From Ardenticatenaceae bacterium (GTDB lineage Bacteria; Chloroflexota; Anaerolineae; Promineifilales; Promineifilaceae): 64,000 nt of DNA. The DNA lies in contig JACKBR010000007.1 of NCBI GenBank assembly GCA_020634495.1, positions 75,705 through 139,704 on the forward strand. The letters are read 5' to 3'. Below, piece by piece: positions 8,632-17,448 of this stretch. A program made the translations under genes and the position numbers. How positions within the stretch are numbered: position 1 is the stretch's first letter; the number at the start of each line of letters is the position of its first letter. Under the pieces are notes generated by a model. The model ran no database searches. It saw only the letters and a program-made list of their open reading frames with translations, and had not been told where the DNA came from.

Positions 8632-10797
8632 TCAAAACTGTAAGTTGTTCCAATCGCGAAGCGGCCGTTCACGTTCGCAATGCTCGATTAAGGTGTTAAT
8701 GATTTCGTGCCGAATACAATATTTAACCAGTTCTACCGCTTTTCTTTTTTTATTCTCACCAGAGAGATTTTCATAGTCAACATCAATTTCATGGCACAGT
8801 TCAATTAGTTCATCTTGATTAAACGCTTCATCAATTTCATCATGCAAAAATTTTCTGGGGTGTGCTTCTTCAAATGAGGTAGGCGTTTTTTGCTTTAATG
8901 TGTTCTCGCCCTGGTCGGTTGCCGGAGGCAACGTTTCATTTGGGGAAGGTGTTGGTGAAAAATCGATTAAGTTTACTTCAAGCTCTCTGTTTTCAACAGT
9001 ATGATAAGCCAGACAAGCGACCAGAAAAGCAACCTGTTTCGGAACGGGTGCTTTATTTTCGGGGGAATCTAAGTTTGAAAATTTTAAAGCACCAAGCATA
9101 TATAAACATAAGCCAAGATAATAGTTTTTATATTTTTGCTCCTGCGCACCAGCCATTATGTCAAATGCGTGTTGCCGAATTTGTCTTAATATACTAAAGG
9201 GGATGGATAAATCTATTTCGTTGTTATGGAGATTAGACACGTTGCCAAAATCATGAATAGATTTGAAGAATGACACAATTTTTCTAATCTGTTTTACCAA
9301 AGCTGATTCATTGCTTGATTCAATATGGGGTATTCTCCACGGAATTAGGTACAGCCAAACATTGGTTTCTAAACGTAGTAAATCATGAATATTTTGGGCT
9401 TTTCTAGTTTTACCAAAGTCTATAACTGAAATGTCGTGCCCTTGTGAACCTTTGCGAATTAAAATATTCTCTAAATTCATGTCACCATGTACAGTGGTAA
9501 CTTTTATAGAAGATATGTCGGTTTTTAAAATAGTTGGCAGTTGTTGCAACGGGTTTTCTAAAGCAAGATTATTTAACCCAGGTAAAATAACTTGTTCCTC
9601 ATTTAGACCAACTAATTGATTATTAAATGCCCTGACTACTATTTGTTTCAGAAAAGTAATGCGGTCGTTTATTATACGGCCGTAGATAGGGCTTCCTATC
9701 GCTTCTCCTACTTTGAACTGCTTAATGTTCTCGATGTTACGCAGCCGAATTCTTAACCTGTCATCCCGATATTCAGATGGCAAGTCAATCATTACTTCGC
9801 CCTTATCCTCATCGGTTTCGCTTACAATAAATGATTGTGACTCAGAGGAAGTTGGTTGAATACATACAATTGCGTCAAGATAGTCACTACTAGCTAATAG
9901 CTCAAAAATATCATCCGGGCTGATGGTAGCAATTTCAGAGCCACCGGAGACTTGCTCAACTTCTATAATGAAGTTTGGAGGTAATAACCAGTCATAGCTT
10001 AATAAAGGAAAATCTCGCTTTGTTTCTCCTTCAATCCATGCGCCATTCCAATCGGTTATAAGTGTAGTAATTGGATTTAAAGCTTCTTGGACACTTGTGC
10101 AGGCACGCCAATAAGATTTTATGCTTTCAACATCAAACTTGCCGCCCCCGGCAAGCTGGTAAGCAAAACATGCGTAAGGCACTTGCGGCAGTTCGAGAAT
10201 ATCATTTTCTAAAGAAACGCATTTCTCGAAACGCTGGTTGATGTAATTTAAATAATTATTAACCTCTTCTTGTAGCTTGTTGAGCTTATCAAATTTAACC
10301 ACAATCGGAGAAAGAAGCTCGCCATTCGCGTTTTTTCTAGTAACCAGAAACACTTTTGCCCCGCTAAAACCAGCCCCAAATTCGTGTTTAACCGTAACCT
10401 CTTTCAATGAATGGCACAAAGATTTTAGCAAACGAATGTAATATTTTTTTTCTGTCTCTTCAATTCCTGCTACTTTCCAACGAACGATGGGATATTCTTG
10501 TGGTGAAGGCAGAGGAGGAGGTGGGGGATCTACAGTTTGATTTGATGGTGGCGGAAAAGGTTGGGGGAGAACGGCCGTTTCCTCCCGCCATTCCCTCAAC
10601 TGATCCCGCACAACTTGCCACTCACTCCCCTTGGTTTCTTGCTCATGCTCGTCAAGCCACTGTTGCAGAAAATATCGTTTTGCTCCAGCAAATTTCTTAT
10701 CATTTTCACAAGTATTTATCAGATTGCTCATATTTTGGGCAAAGGCTGAATCATTTTGAGCTGAATCCCCATTTTTAATAATGTCATTTAAAAGCAT
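8632..10797 (-). CDS. APH/kinase-fold protein with C-terminal effector-associated domain (TCAD9-like)
   Basis: 721 residues. A phosphotransferase core of the aminoglycoside-phosphotransferase type is visible: VHGDMNLEN (H437, D439, N444) is the Brenner-type catalytic loop and VIDFGK (D460) is the metal-binding DFG. Glycine- and lysine-bearing strands precede it (FGAGFSGAKVFLV, PIVVKFDK). I believe this matches the 'ternary complex associated domain 9' family described with EAD systems, but this is from memory. Residues ~650-715 form an EAD1-like domain (AFNQDELIELCHEIDVDYENL) similar to the N-terminus of the 1-3923 STAND protein. The first ~95 residues are unassigned. It overlaps the upstream HNH-like gene by 14 bases, so the two are translationally coupled. 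It is probably a signalling or effector partner of an EAD-STAND sensor. Confidence 0.8.
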   Translation of the reverse strand: MLLNDIIKNGDSAQNDSAFAQNMSNLINTCENDKKFAGAKRYFLQQWLDEHEQETKGSEWQVVRDQLREWREETAVLPQPFPPPSNQTVDPPPPPLPSPQEYPIVRWKVAGIEETEKKYYIRLLKSLCHSLKEVTVKHEFGAGFSGAKVFLVTRKNANGELLSPIVVKFDKLNKLQEEVNNYLNYINQRFEKCVSLENDILELPQVPYACFAYQLAGGGKFDVESIKSYWRACTSVQEALNPITTLITDWNGAWIEGETKRDFPLLSYDWLLPPNFIIEVEQVSGGSEIATISPDDIFELLASSDYLDAIVCIQPTSSESQSFIVSETDEDKGEVMIDLPSEYRDDRLRIRLRNIENIKQFKVGEAIGSPIYGRIINDRITFLKQIVVRAFNNQLVGLNEEQVILPGLNNLALENPLQQLPTILKTDISSIKVTTVHGDMNLENILIRKGSQGHDISVIDFGKTRKAQNIHDLLRLETNVWLYLIPWRIPHIESSNESALVKQIRKIVSFFKSIHDFGNVSNLHNNEIDLSIPFSILRQIRQHAFDIMAGAQEQKYKNYYLGLCLYMLGALKFSNLDSPENKAPVPKQVAFLVACLAYHTVENRELEVNLIDFSPTPSPNETLPPATDQGENTLKQKTPTSFEEAHPRKFLHDEIDEAFNQDELIELCHEIDVDYENLSGENKKRKAVELVKYCIRHEIINTLIEHCERERPLRDWNNLQF

Positions 10798-11452
10798 CGA
10801 GTGCTTGCTTTCTTGCCTTTCCTAACTCCTCCCGATCTAGCAGAAAGATAGCGATAGTAGCATTTGCCCGAAGATTATCTTCTACTGGAAATGGGACAAT
10901 CAATCCTTTTTCATTTTTACGATAGCCGAAAAACTTTTCTGGATTATCCCAACAGGGATCTAAGATAAGAGGGCTTTCAATCTGGTTAAGAAAAGACACG
11001 TCAAATAGTTGATTTAAGTCATGATCATTAATTTTGATGTGCCGTTTGTCCGGCAACAAAGGAAAAGACCTGGCTTTTTCACTGACGTTATAGTGACGAT
11101 AACATGTTTCACAAATCAAATAAATGTTTGGCCATTGCCAGCTTAGCCAAATATAGTTTGGTTTTATCTCTGGACTTAAGGTAAATGGGCGATATCGAAA
11201 CAATGAATAGTTCTGTTTCTTTAATTTCGTCTCGCAAAAAGCGCATTTTGAATGAAAAGTCTCAAAAATTGTACTCTGCAATATTGAATAAAAATTTTGG
11301 GATCGCTTTAAGGGGGGGATTGTTGGGTACGGACTTACTGAAGCATTATTTGATTTTTGACCGTGCAGCCATGTATCGATGCCATCTTGCACTTTGCGTG
11401 CCACCCCACTGGCAAAAATATCTGGACTGTTTGTTCGCTGGATAAGTATCAT
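10784..11452 (-). CDS. HNH-like (PtuB/TIGR02646-type) zinc protein, catalytic His apparently lost
   Basis: 222 residues from ATG 11452; a TTG at 11482 is an alternative start. CAFC (C70, C73) and CETC (C114, C117) frame a treble-clef zinc site, and YIWLSWQWPNIYLICETC matches the YxWLxxxWxNLxxxCxxC signature of PtuB-like HNH nucleases. The family's H-F-R-P-K is replaced by RYRP (86-89), so the usual first catalytic histidine is absent; H120 remains near the second knuckle. It could be an inactive, binding-only version or use a shifted residue. The position inside a kinase/EAD cluster and the overlap with the next gene suggest a conflict-type system. Family call moderate, activity unknown. Confidence 0.65.
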   Translation of the reverse strand: MILIQRTNSPDIFASGVARKVQDGIDTWLHGQKSNNASVSPYPTIPPLKRSQNFYSILQSTIFETFHSKCAFCETKLKKQNYSLFRYRPFTLSPEIKPNYIWLSWQWPNIYLICETCYRHYNVSEKARSFPLLPDKRHIKINDHDLNQLFDVSFLNQIESPLILDPCWDNPEKFFGYRKNEKGLIVPFPVEDNLRANATIAIFLLDREELGKARKQALDAFK

Positions 11453-11527
11453 GACTGTTTTATACGGTGATTGGTCTCTCAAACAAGATGACTTTTAACA
11501 GCATTTCCAAGAATTCGATTTCACTAT

Positions 11528-13987
11528 TTACTCTTCATACCCTGAAAGAATAGCCATTATTTCTTTGTCTAATTTCGACATATTTATACGGCCAATTAAG
11601 CTCTCTTGATAATCTTTATACTTCTCTTTGATTTCACGTAGAACTAATTCCAAAAATTCGATTTTATTTTCTAGCAGATCATTTTGCTTTTCCAAGGTAA
11701 TTTTTTGTTGCCTGATGTTAAAATCGGTGTCAGAGCTCAGCGGCAGGATTTTTTCATCAAGATCGCTCTTCTTATCTGCCTCCAAATCTATGCGAGCAAT
11801 TTGAAATCCCTTCCAAGAATCGTTCTCAAACTGCGCAAAAATCTCCCTCAATCGCTCCAGCCTTTTGCGAGCTAGTTTTGCAGGACCATTTTCTTTTGGA
11901 GCCTCAATCCGACTCTTACAAAATGGTAAATCCGGATCCATCCAGTCCAGTCTTGTAGTTAAATGTTTACGCCTGTGCATACAGGCCAGCACAAAGTGCA
12001 TTGTAAAAACAAACGCAGCCAAATTAAAATCCAAACTGGCACATAGCCTGCGCGCGCCCGGTACAAGTTGAGTAAATATATTCGTTACATTTCGAGCCCG
12101 TTCTCGTAAATCATCCTTCTCAGACTCTTCCCCATTACCTGATCCAGCTTCATCTGCCTGGATATCTCCAGAATATTTACTTGAGGGGTAGGGGCGTTTA
12201 GCAATATCAAAATTGATGCCTTCTTTACCGAGCTGCTCCTCAAGTTCAAGGCGCAAAGCATCTATATCTCGCCATATTAACTCGAAAAATTGAGGATTCG
12301 AAAGGTAAATAACCATCCTTCTGAAACTGTCTTCCAATTCTTTTTCATTTTGCTCTTGGGAATAATTTTCTTTCCCCAATTCGTCCATTTCTCTTGGCAG
12401 GATATTATCCTGCTTGCGCCGATATTTTTCCTCGGGATCAGTGTAACTATTCCGATAAATTGAATAGAGAATTAAAATTCCTAGGCTGTAGATGTCGGTC
12501 GCCGCAGACCATTGCTGCATTTCAATCGTTCGATCAGCCGGTAAATCTTCGGGAACATCTGTATGATCGTCCTGGCGCACAGCAATTCTGCCTTGAGACA
12601 TCTTTGACACGGCTCCATCGCAGGGCAGGATAAATAAACCGTCAATCTGTTGTTCAGTTCCTGTTAGTTGGAATATATAATCCTGAATACGAACACGGTC
12701 GCCTGCCTGAAGTCTGGCTTCTGAATCAACTTGTTGATCATCAACGACTGAAATGCCATCCTTGATAGTCATCTCCAAATTGTTAGAATCAATGGTTCGA
12801 CTTTTATTGACGGCCGTTTCAGCACTTTGTTTATTCAATTTCTTCTGCCAGCCAAGCACTACGTGCGTCACATATCCTTCAGGACTTTTCAAAATCACGG
12901 CGCGATTGGCGATCTCCCTTTCTTGCCCCTTGTAACGTTCAGGCGCATAAAACACAGAGGATCGTTCACCTTCAAATACAGGGCCTAACACTGTTTCGCC
13001 TGAATCTTCGCCCTTACCGCCATTTTGGGGCGAAAAAGCTAAACTTCCATAGTCTGCAAGTAAGTATTTTTTTAGATTATTCACGTCTGGATCGGTGTAA
13101 AGTATATTGGCCGGACGCACATCGGCATGAACGTACCCACGATTGTGAAGCTCTTCCAGGCCGGTACAAATATTGTACGCAAGCTGAAGATGCTCCATAG
13201 GGGTCCATTCTTTTTTGCCAATGTCAGCCTCAGAGCTTATGACTTCTTGCATTGTTCCATATGCCCAGGTGTAAATTACACTGGGGAGGCAGGTGTACCA
13301 GGTATCATCGGCCGGATTGATTGCTGCCGCAGTAATTTCATTGAATGGTAAATACTCAAAATTTCCAGATTTACCTAAAGAAGGTTTTTTAGCCAGGAAC
13401 ACCGTTTTTTTCCAAAATTCTTTTCCATTACTACTTTCCACAACGGTAAGATTTCTAATCTCATCGATGTTTAGATTGGAGATAAAGGTGCGGATCGTTG
13501 CGGAGCGTTCGTCATTTAGTTCTGGGAACAAGTTGCCATCTTTTTGCCGAACTAAAATAATTGGCGGCTTTCCAGCCTCAAATTTGGCAAAAATAAGGCC
13601 GTTGTTATAGTGTGACAATTTTTCTTTGCTTTGAAAGTGAAGTGGCCTTCGCAAAACTTCTGCTTGAATAACGCTTAAAAGACCAGAAGATTCAGCACGT
13701 CTTATTTTTGAAACGGTCTTTTCTTCTTGGAACATTAGGTCGTTTATGTAGGCGTTTTCCCGATGTGTTGAACCGATAAGCTTGGGAATTTTTAAGGCGG
13801 CGTATTCTTGTTCCTCATGGTTATCATTATAAAGTTTGATGACATATCCAAGTGCGCCTTCATAAGTATCTTTTGCCAGGACACGGCCATTTTCGTCAAA
13901 TCGACAGTAATAATCTTCTGTAATCCAAAGCTTATTATTCGTGTCAGCCTTATCTAGGGAATCGGTTTTGTTATCAATCTTTTCCAT
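11528..13987 (-). CDS. Divergent protein kinase with FHA-like insert in the activation segment
   Basis: 819 residues with a good Shine-Dalgarno (GAAGGAAG). Kinase landmarks: AALKIP (K66), YVHADVRPANIL (D289, N294), ADYG (312-314), YAPE (347-350), and ATDIYSLGILIL (D498) of subdomain IX. About 130 residues (~355-485) separate APE from subdomain IX, which are normally ~15-25 apart. The insert ends in LQAGDRVRIQDYIFQLTG, which looks like the last strands of an FHA domain (GDxIxIGxxxFxL). A long helical C-terminus ends in a likely coiled coil (~740-800). Catalytic residues are present, so it may be active. Downstream of it on the same strand lie the HNH-like and EAD-kinase genes. Confidence 0.8.
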   Translation of the reverse strand: MEKIDNKTDSLDKADTNNKLWITEDYYCRFDENGRVLAKDTYEGALGYVIKLYNDNHEEQEYAALKIPKLIGSTHRENAYINDLMFQEEKTVSKIRRAESSGLLSVIQAEVLRRPLHFQSKEKLSHYNNGLIFAKFEAGKPPIILVRQKDGNLFPELNDERSATIRTFISNLNIDEIRNLTVVESSNGKEFWKKTVFLAKKPSLGKSGNFEYLPFNEITAAAINPADDTWYTCLPSVIYTWAYGTMQEVISSEADIGKKEWTPMEHLQLAYNICTGLEELHNRGYVHADVRPANILYTDPDVNNLKKYLLADYGSLAFSPQNGGKGEDSGETVLGPVFEGERSSVFYAPERYKGQEREIANRAVILKSPEGYVTHVVLGWQKKLNKQSAETAVNKSRTIDSNNLEMTIKDGISVVDDQQVDSEARLQAGDRVRIQDYIFQLTGTEQQIDGLFILPCDGAVSKMSQGRIAVRQDDHTDVPEDLPADRTIEMQQWSAATDIYSLGILILYSIYRNSYTDPEEKYRRKQDNILPREMDELGKENYSQEQNEKELEDSFRRMVIYLSNPQFFELIWRDIDALRLELEEQLGKEGINFDIAKRPYPSSKYSGDIQADEAGSGNGEESEKDDLRERARNVTNIFTQLVPGARRLCASLDFNLAAFVFTMHFVLACMHRRKHLTTRLDWMDPDLPFCKSRIEAPKENGPAKLARKRLERLREIFAQFENDSWKGFQIARIDLEADKKSDLDEKILPLSSDTDFNIRQQKITLEKQNDLLENKIEFLELVLREIKEKYKDYQESLIGRINMSKLDKEIMAILSGYEE

Positions 13988-14077
13988 CTTAATACTTCCT
14001 TCTTCTCAAAAGTGTTTGTTTCTATTTGTAAATTAGGTTGTGTTGGCATTTCTATGCAACCGAACTAATGAACAAAA

Positions 14078-14791
14078 TTATGGAGGGCAAGTTAAACTAC
14101 AGCCGCAAACGTAATTATTTCCTTCCTGAATTAGCCCAATTGGAGACCATCCTGGCTTTTTGCCTTCAGCTTGAACAAAATACCAAGTCCATATTTGTCC
14201 GTTTTCCTCTACGGATTCTACCGGGCCCATTGATAATAATACCTGTAGGGTTTCACCCTTCTCTACACGAGCATCTTCCATTGCTGTACCGTTAGGAGTA
14301 GCCCTTATGGATACGCCGTTTTCATGGATGACGGTAAAAATACACATAGAATCCTCTTCAGCTTCTACTGTGTTTGAAGAAATTATTGTAGCGGTTGCAG
14401 AAGAAGTAGGTGTTGGCGTTACGGCCGTTGTCTCAGGTGGAGTGGTAGGGATTGGGGATGTGGTAGGGATTGGGGATAATGTAGGCGGAGTAACGGCCGT
14501 TGCTGTTGAAGTCTGAGTGGTTACCGAGATTCCTGAAAGGATCGCTGTGCCGATTGCCGTAGGCTGAGGAGTATGAGCCGCGGTTGTTGTTGGTAGCGCA
14601 GTCGTTTGGGATATATCTGGAGTTGACGGGTTTTCAGTCGTTAACGCTGCTGTTTGGGTTTTATCATTATTGCCTGATAAATAATTCACTGAAAGAATGA
14701 TTGCAGCAACAATTGCCAATAAAAGAACAAACCCTACGACAATAGTCGTAAGGCGAAAATATTTAAGCTGTTTCTTAATTCCATCTAGCAT
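14078..14791 (-). CDS. Membrane-anchored SH3b-like protein with Thr/Pro stalk
   Basis: 237 residues. A short cytoplasmic start is followed by one strong membrane helix (~16-38, TIVVGFVLLLAIVAAIIL). A low-complexity Thr/Pro/Ala stalk covers ~45-150. A globular end (~155-230) reads VIHENGVSIRATPNG, KGETLQVLLS, WTWYFVQAEGKKPGWSP, which fits a bacterial SH3 domain. Two cysteines close the chain (VCGCSLTC). It probably displays an SH3b module outside the membrane. It lies between the kinase and ATPase genes on the same strand. Ligand unknown. Confidence 0.7.
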   Translation of the reverse strand: MLDGIKKQLKYFRLTTIVVGFVLLLAIVAAIILSVNYLSGNNDKTQTAALTTENPSTPDISQTTALPTTTAAHTPQPTAIGTAILSGISVTTQTSTATAVTPPTLSPIPTTSPIPTTPPETTAVTPTPTSSATATIISSNTVEAEEDSMCIFTVIHENGVSIRATPNGTAMEDARVEKGETLQVLLSMGPVESVEENGQIWTWYFVQAEGKKPGWSPIGLIQEGNNYVCGCSLTCPP

Positions 14792-14812
14792 TTGTTAGCC
14801 TCATACAACTTA

Positions 14813-16189
14813 CTATACAGGTTTGCCTTCTGGGAAGAATTGGTAGCCACCTTCGGGTTTAGCGCGGTAGTTGATAATGTAGATTGGCTTGGCGGGATTA
14901 GGCTCAAGGCTGCGGTCAGGCGCGATTTTTCGTTTGCGCAAGTTGCTTACTTGCTTGGCAAGCGCCTGATCCGTTACGCCTTCGATGTTTTCTTCTTCGG
15001 TCCATACGGCCGTAATAATTTCCGTGTAGGTATGCCGTTTGTAAGGATTGCGAACAAAGAAGGTAAGCAGGGCAGCCTCGGTAGGGGGTAGATTGTCCAA
15101 CGGCCGTTTCCCTTGATACAATACGCCTGTCTCGTCCTCTTCCCAAATCATACCCCGGCTCAGCTTTCCAACGGCCGTAACATACCCTTGTAGCAAAGTT
15201 GAGCCAATACGCCACGAATCGCCATCCTGTAGCAGCAGCCCCTTCATCTGCAATGTACGCAGTTCCGCCGACGTACATGCTTCCCCAGAGGCTAACGAAA
15301 ATAAAATCATCTGCTCCTGCTGCGTCAATCCCTGCCAAATTTCAGCCAGCCGATACGTGACATTTTCATTCGTCAGCAAGGTTTGCCACTGTTCCAGGGC
15401 AAACCCGTCATCCACATATCGCTGGCAAACCGCTTTTAGCAGAGAAGGATAGCCCCCCGTCAGTGCATAGATTTGCTTCACCAAGTCTGGCTCTAGCTTT
15501 TCTTCGGCAATGAGCAGCTCTTCCGCGATAACTCGCTGACTGTCAGCCAAAGCCATTGGCCCCACCCAGCAAATATGCAAATCCAGAATCTCGTACAGTT
15601 CGCCCAAGGTCTCAGGATTGAGCAAATATTTGGGTGCTTGTCGCATTCCCACGACAAAACAGAGGCTGTCTTTGAAGCTGTCGCGCAGGCTGCGCAGCGT
15701 GTCTGTCATGCCTGGCACAGCCCGTTCCGTAAACCGGTCAAAGCGATCCATTACCAGCACAATGCGCATCTCACGAGCCTCAAAATGAAACAGCAGCGTC
15801 CGCAGCCCGCTTTGCGGCAAAAAGGGATCAGTGGCGGCATGGTTTTCCAAATATTGCTGGCTAATCAACGCCTGGGTCTCCTCATCAAACTGATGTTTCA
15901 TCTCAAAAAAGGAGCGCAGTAAAAGACGGAAGAATGTGTCCAGCGTATTTGTGGGCAGGCTGTTTAGATCAACAGGAATGGGAATTATTTTTTTAGCCAA
16001 TTCGCCAAGATAGGGGGCTAGAGCGTGGGGGGTGCGGCTTAAAAAGCCAAGAAAGTTTGATTTGCCGCAGCCAGCCATGCCAATGACGGCACAGCTTGCG
16101 CCGTTGGCTAACCATGGGGCCACAAGCACCATTTGCGGCGCGCGATAGTGAGGATGATAGCGAGACCAGCGACGGGCAGTGAGCACCAT
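14813..16189 (-). CDS. P-loop ATPase with OmpR-type winged-helix tail (transcription regulator)
   Basis: 458 residues; the start is supported by GGAGGG ahead of ATG 16189. Walker A is GMAGCGKS (37-44) and a Walker B-like strand RIVLVMDRFDRF lies near 140, with STAND/AAA-like helical regions after it. Residues ~352-455 form a winged helix of the Trans_reg_C type (LPPTEAALLTFFVRNP, YTEIITAVW, QALAKQVSNLRKRK, then a GGYQFF wing). Such ATPase-wHTH proteins are switch-type transcription regulators. It is the first gene of the minus-strand cluster and is divergent from the type VII secretion operon, so it may regulate one or both. Confidence 0.8.
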   Translation of the reverse strand: MVLTARRWSRYHPHYRAPQMVLVAPWLANGASCAVIGMAGCGKSNFLGFLSRTPHALAPYLGELAKKIIPIPVDLNSLPTNTLDTFFRLLLRSFFEMKHQFDEETQALISQQYLENHAATDPFLPQSGLRTLLFHFEAREMRIVLVMDRFDRFTERAVPGMTDTLRSLRDSFKDSLCFVVGMRQAPKYLLNPETLGELYEILDLHICWVGPMALADSQRVIAEELLIAEEKLEPDLVKQIYALTGGYPSLLKAVCQRYVDDGFALEQWQTLLTNENVTYRLAEIWQGLTQQEQMILFSLASGEACTSAELRTLQMKGLLLQDGDSWRIGSTLLQGYVTAVGKLSRGMIWEEDETGVLYQGKRPLDNLPPTEAALLTFFVRNPYKRHTYTEIITAVWTEEENIEGVTDQALAKQVSNLRKRKIAPDRSLEPNPAKPIYIINYRAKPEGGYQFFPEGKPV

Positions 16190-16572
16190 ATTTCCCTCCG
16201 CTCAACGGTTGCCTAAATAGAGAGTGATACCTGTAGCTGTTTTATTACCAATACGTTTCGATATTTTGCAAGAACAAGAAGTGAGAACCGTTGAATCATG
16301 TTTACCCAAAGCGAGGCTGCTCATACTGTAACAGTTTTCTAGAAACTTTCCAAATTAAGCAAACCACAGAAACTAGCTTGAAAAACGAGACGCAATTTCT
16401 CGGTGGTCTGCCAAGTAAAAGCCAAATTTTATGACCTCCTTTTTCGAATATCTTTTTGGCTTTTCCCTTTTTCAACAATTTTTCAATAAACCAGGATTGA
16501 ACTTTCAAGAAGCGTACGGCCGTTTCCATTAAGCTGGTCTCATTGGTTCACAAGATTAGCTGGAGGGCAATG
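16190..16572. other. Divergent intergenic region with candidate operator
   Basis: This A/T-rich gap of ~383 bases separates the ATPase-wHTH gene from the secretion operon and must hold the promoters of both. The only symmetric site I see is TTGAACTTTCAA (16497-16508), 5-bp arms around CT. One ACGGCCGT palindrome follows near 16516. A 75-residue minus-strand frame here shows no coding signs. Confidence 0.4.
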
Positions 16573-16953
16573 ATGAATGAGTTTCCGTTTCAAATCTCAG
16601 TTCGGCCGTTTCACATCAAGCGTCAGGGCATCTGCGGCGTTCGCATCAAAAACCAATGCGCCACCGCCACGACCTTTACCCTTTCTGGCCAGGCCAACGA
16701 TGAACAGATTCAGTTTGAAGCCATGCCGGCCCAAGTCACCATTCCCCAAGGGCAAAAAGGAGCTGTCTGTATACGCGTAAAACGCAAACGGCCGTTCCTT
16801 GGCTTTCGCCGCAAAATCAACTTTACCATCCAGGTGCAATCATCAAATGGCGTCCGGCAAACTGTTCCTGGACGTTTGGAGTACACACCACTCCTGGCAG
16901 TTTGGCAGCTAGCCTTGTTATTTCTAGCCACAGTTGGCGTTTTTCTAATTTAG
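16573..16953 (+). CDS. Small beta-sandwich protein with C-terminal membrane anchor
   Basis: The start is at ATG 16573 (or the ATG at 16570), seven bases after GGAGG; this gives 126 residues. Alternating strand patterns (FPFQISVRPFHIKRQGICGVRIKN, ATTFTLSG, QVTIPQGQKGAVCIRVKRKRP, NFTIQVQSS) look like one Ig-like (CARDB/NEW3-type) fold. One hydrophobic helix (~106-126, LAVWQLALLFLATVGVFLI) ends the chain. It is the first gene of the type VII secretion locus and 9 bases before the next gene. It may be a membrane component of the apparatus; no homologue is recognised. Confidence 0.65.
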   Translation: MNEFPFQISVRPFHIKRQGICGVRIKNQCATATTFTLSGQANDEQIQFEAMPAQVTIPQGQKGAVCIRVKRKRPFLGFRRKINFTIQVQSSNGVRQTVPGRLEYTPLLAVWQLALLFLATVGVFLI

Positions 16954-16962
16954 GAGGGTATT

Positions 16963-17301
16963 GTGACAGCACTAGAGTATGCACGGCTCATTTTGTTTGG
17001 GGGTGGAGCCGTCATCGGGCTGTTCATTTTATTGAAGATTGCGCATTTCATTTTTAGGCAAGTCATTCGCCTGATCAGATGCCTTTTGCGCCTGATTTAC
17101 CGAGGGGTTCCGCACCTGATTGTGGAGGTGCTCGCCGCCTTTCTAGCCTCGTTTATCACCGCCATCATAGCCGCCGTTATTGGTGTGCCTGTAGATGAAT
17201 TGTTGGCCCGTTTTGGCAGTTGGTTCGCCACGCAAGGTTCGGCGTACGTCACGTTTTTATCAGACCTGACAGCCCAAATCGGAACAACTTTAGTTTCATA
17301 A
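16963..17301 (+). CDS. Small polytopic membrane protein of the secretion locus
   Basis: 112 residues from a GTG start with TAGGAGGG upstream. There are two hydrophobic stretches: ~10-45 (LILFGGGAVIGLFILLKIAHFIF) and ~52-78 (VEVLAAFLASFITAIIAAVIGV), with basic residues between them. The C-terminal ~30 residues are amphipathic. Located between the anchored beta-sandwich gene and the WXG100 cluster. No family recognised; an inner-membrane part of the secretion machine is an inference from position only. Confidence 0.6.
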   Translation: MTALEYARLILFGGGAVIGLFILLKIAHFIFRQVIRLIRCLLRLIYRGVPHLIVEVLAAFLASFITAIIAAVIGVPVDELLARFGSWFATQGSAYVTFLSDLTAQIGTTLVS

Positions 17302-17370
17302 TCAACAAAACTCAGCAGGTCTCGCGTAGTACAAGATTTTGATCAGCGTTCACCTGCGTCCCATTTGCAT

Positions 17371-17385
17371 AAGGAGGGCATATGT
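17371..17385 (+). promoter_or_regulatory. Strong Shine-Dalgarno followed by a two-codon ORF (ATG TTG TAA)
   Basis: AAGGAGGGCAT precedes ATG-TTG-TAA, about 65 bases before the first WXG100 gene. It could be a minimal leader peptide or the remnant of a lost gene start. The rest of 17302-17448 shows no other feature. Confidence 0.3.
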
Positions 17386-17448
17386 TGTAACGGAAATCGC
17401 ATCACAAACCTATATTGGAAAAATTTAACAAAAGTGAGGTAATACACA

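Noticed and set aside
11185..11445. 86-residue plus-strand frame opposite the HNH-like gene
   Set aside because: Shadow frame; the minus-strand protein has zinc motifs and overlaps its neighbour properly.
16302..16529. 75-residue minus-strand frame in the divergent gap
   Set aside because: No ribosome site, no recognisable domain, and atypical composition; treated as non-coding.
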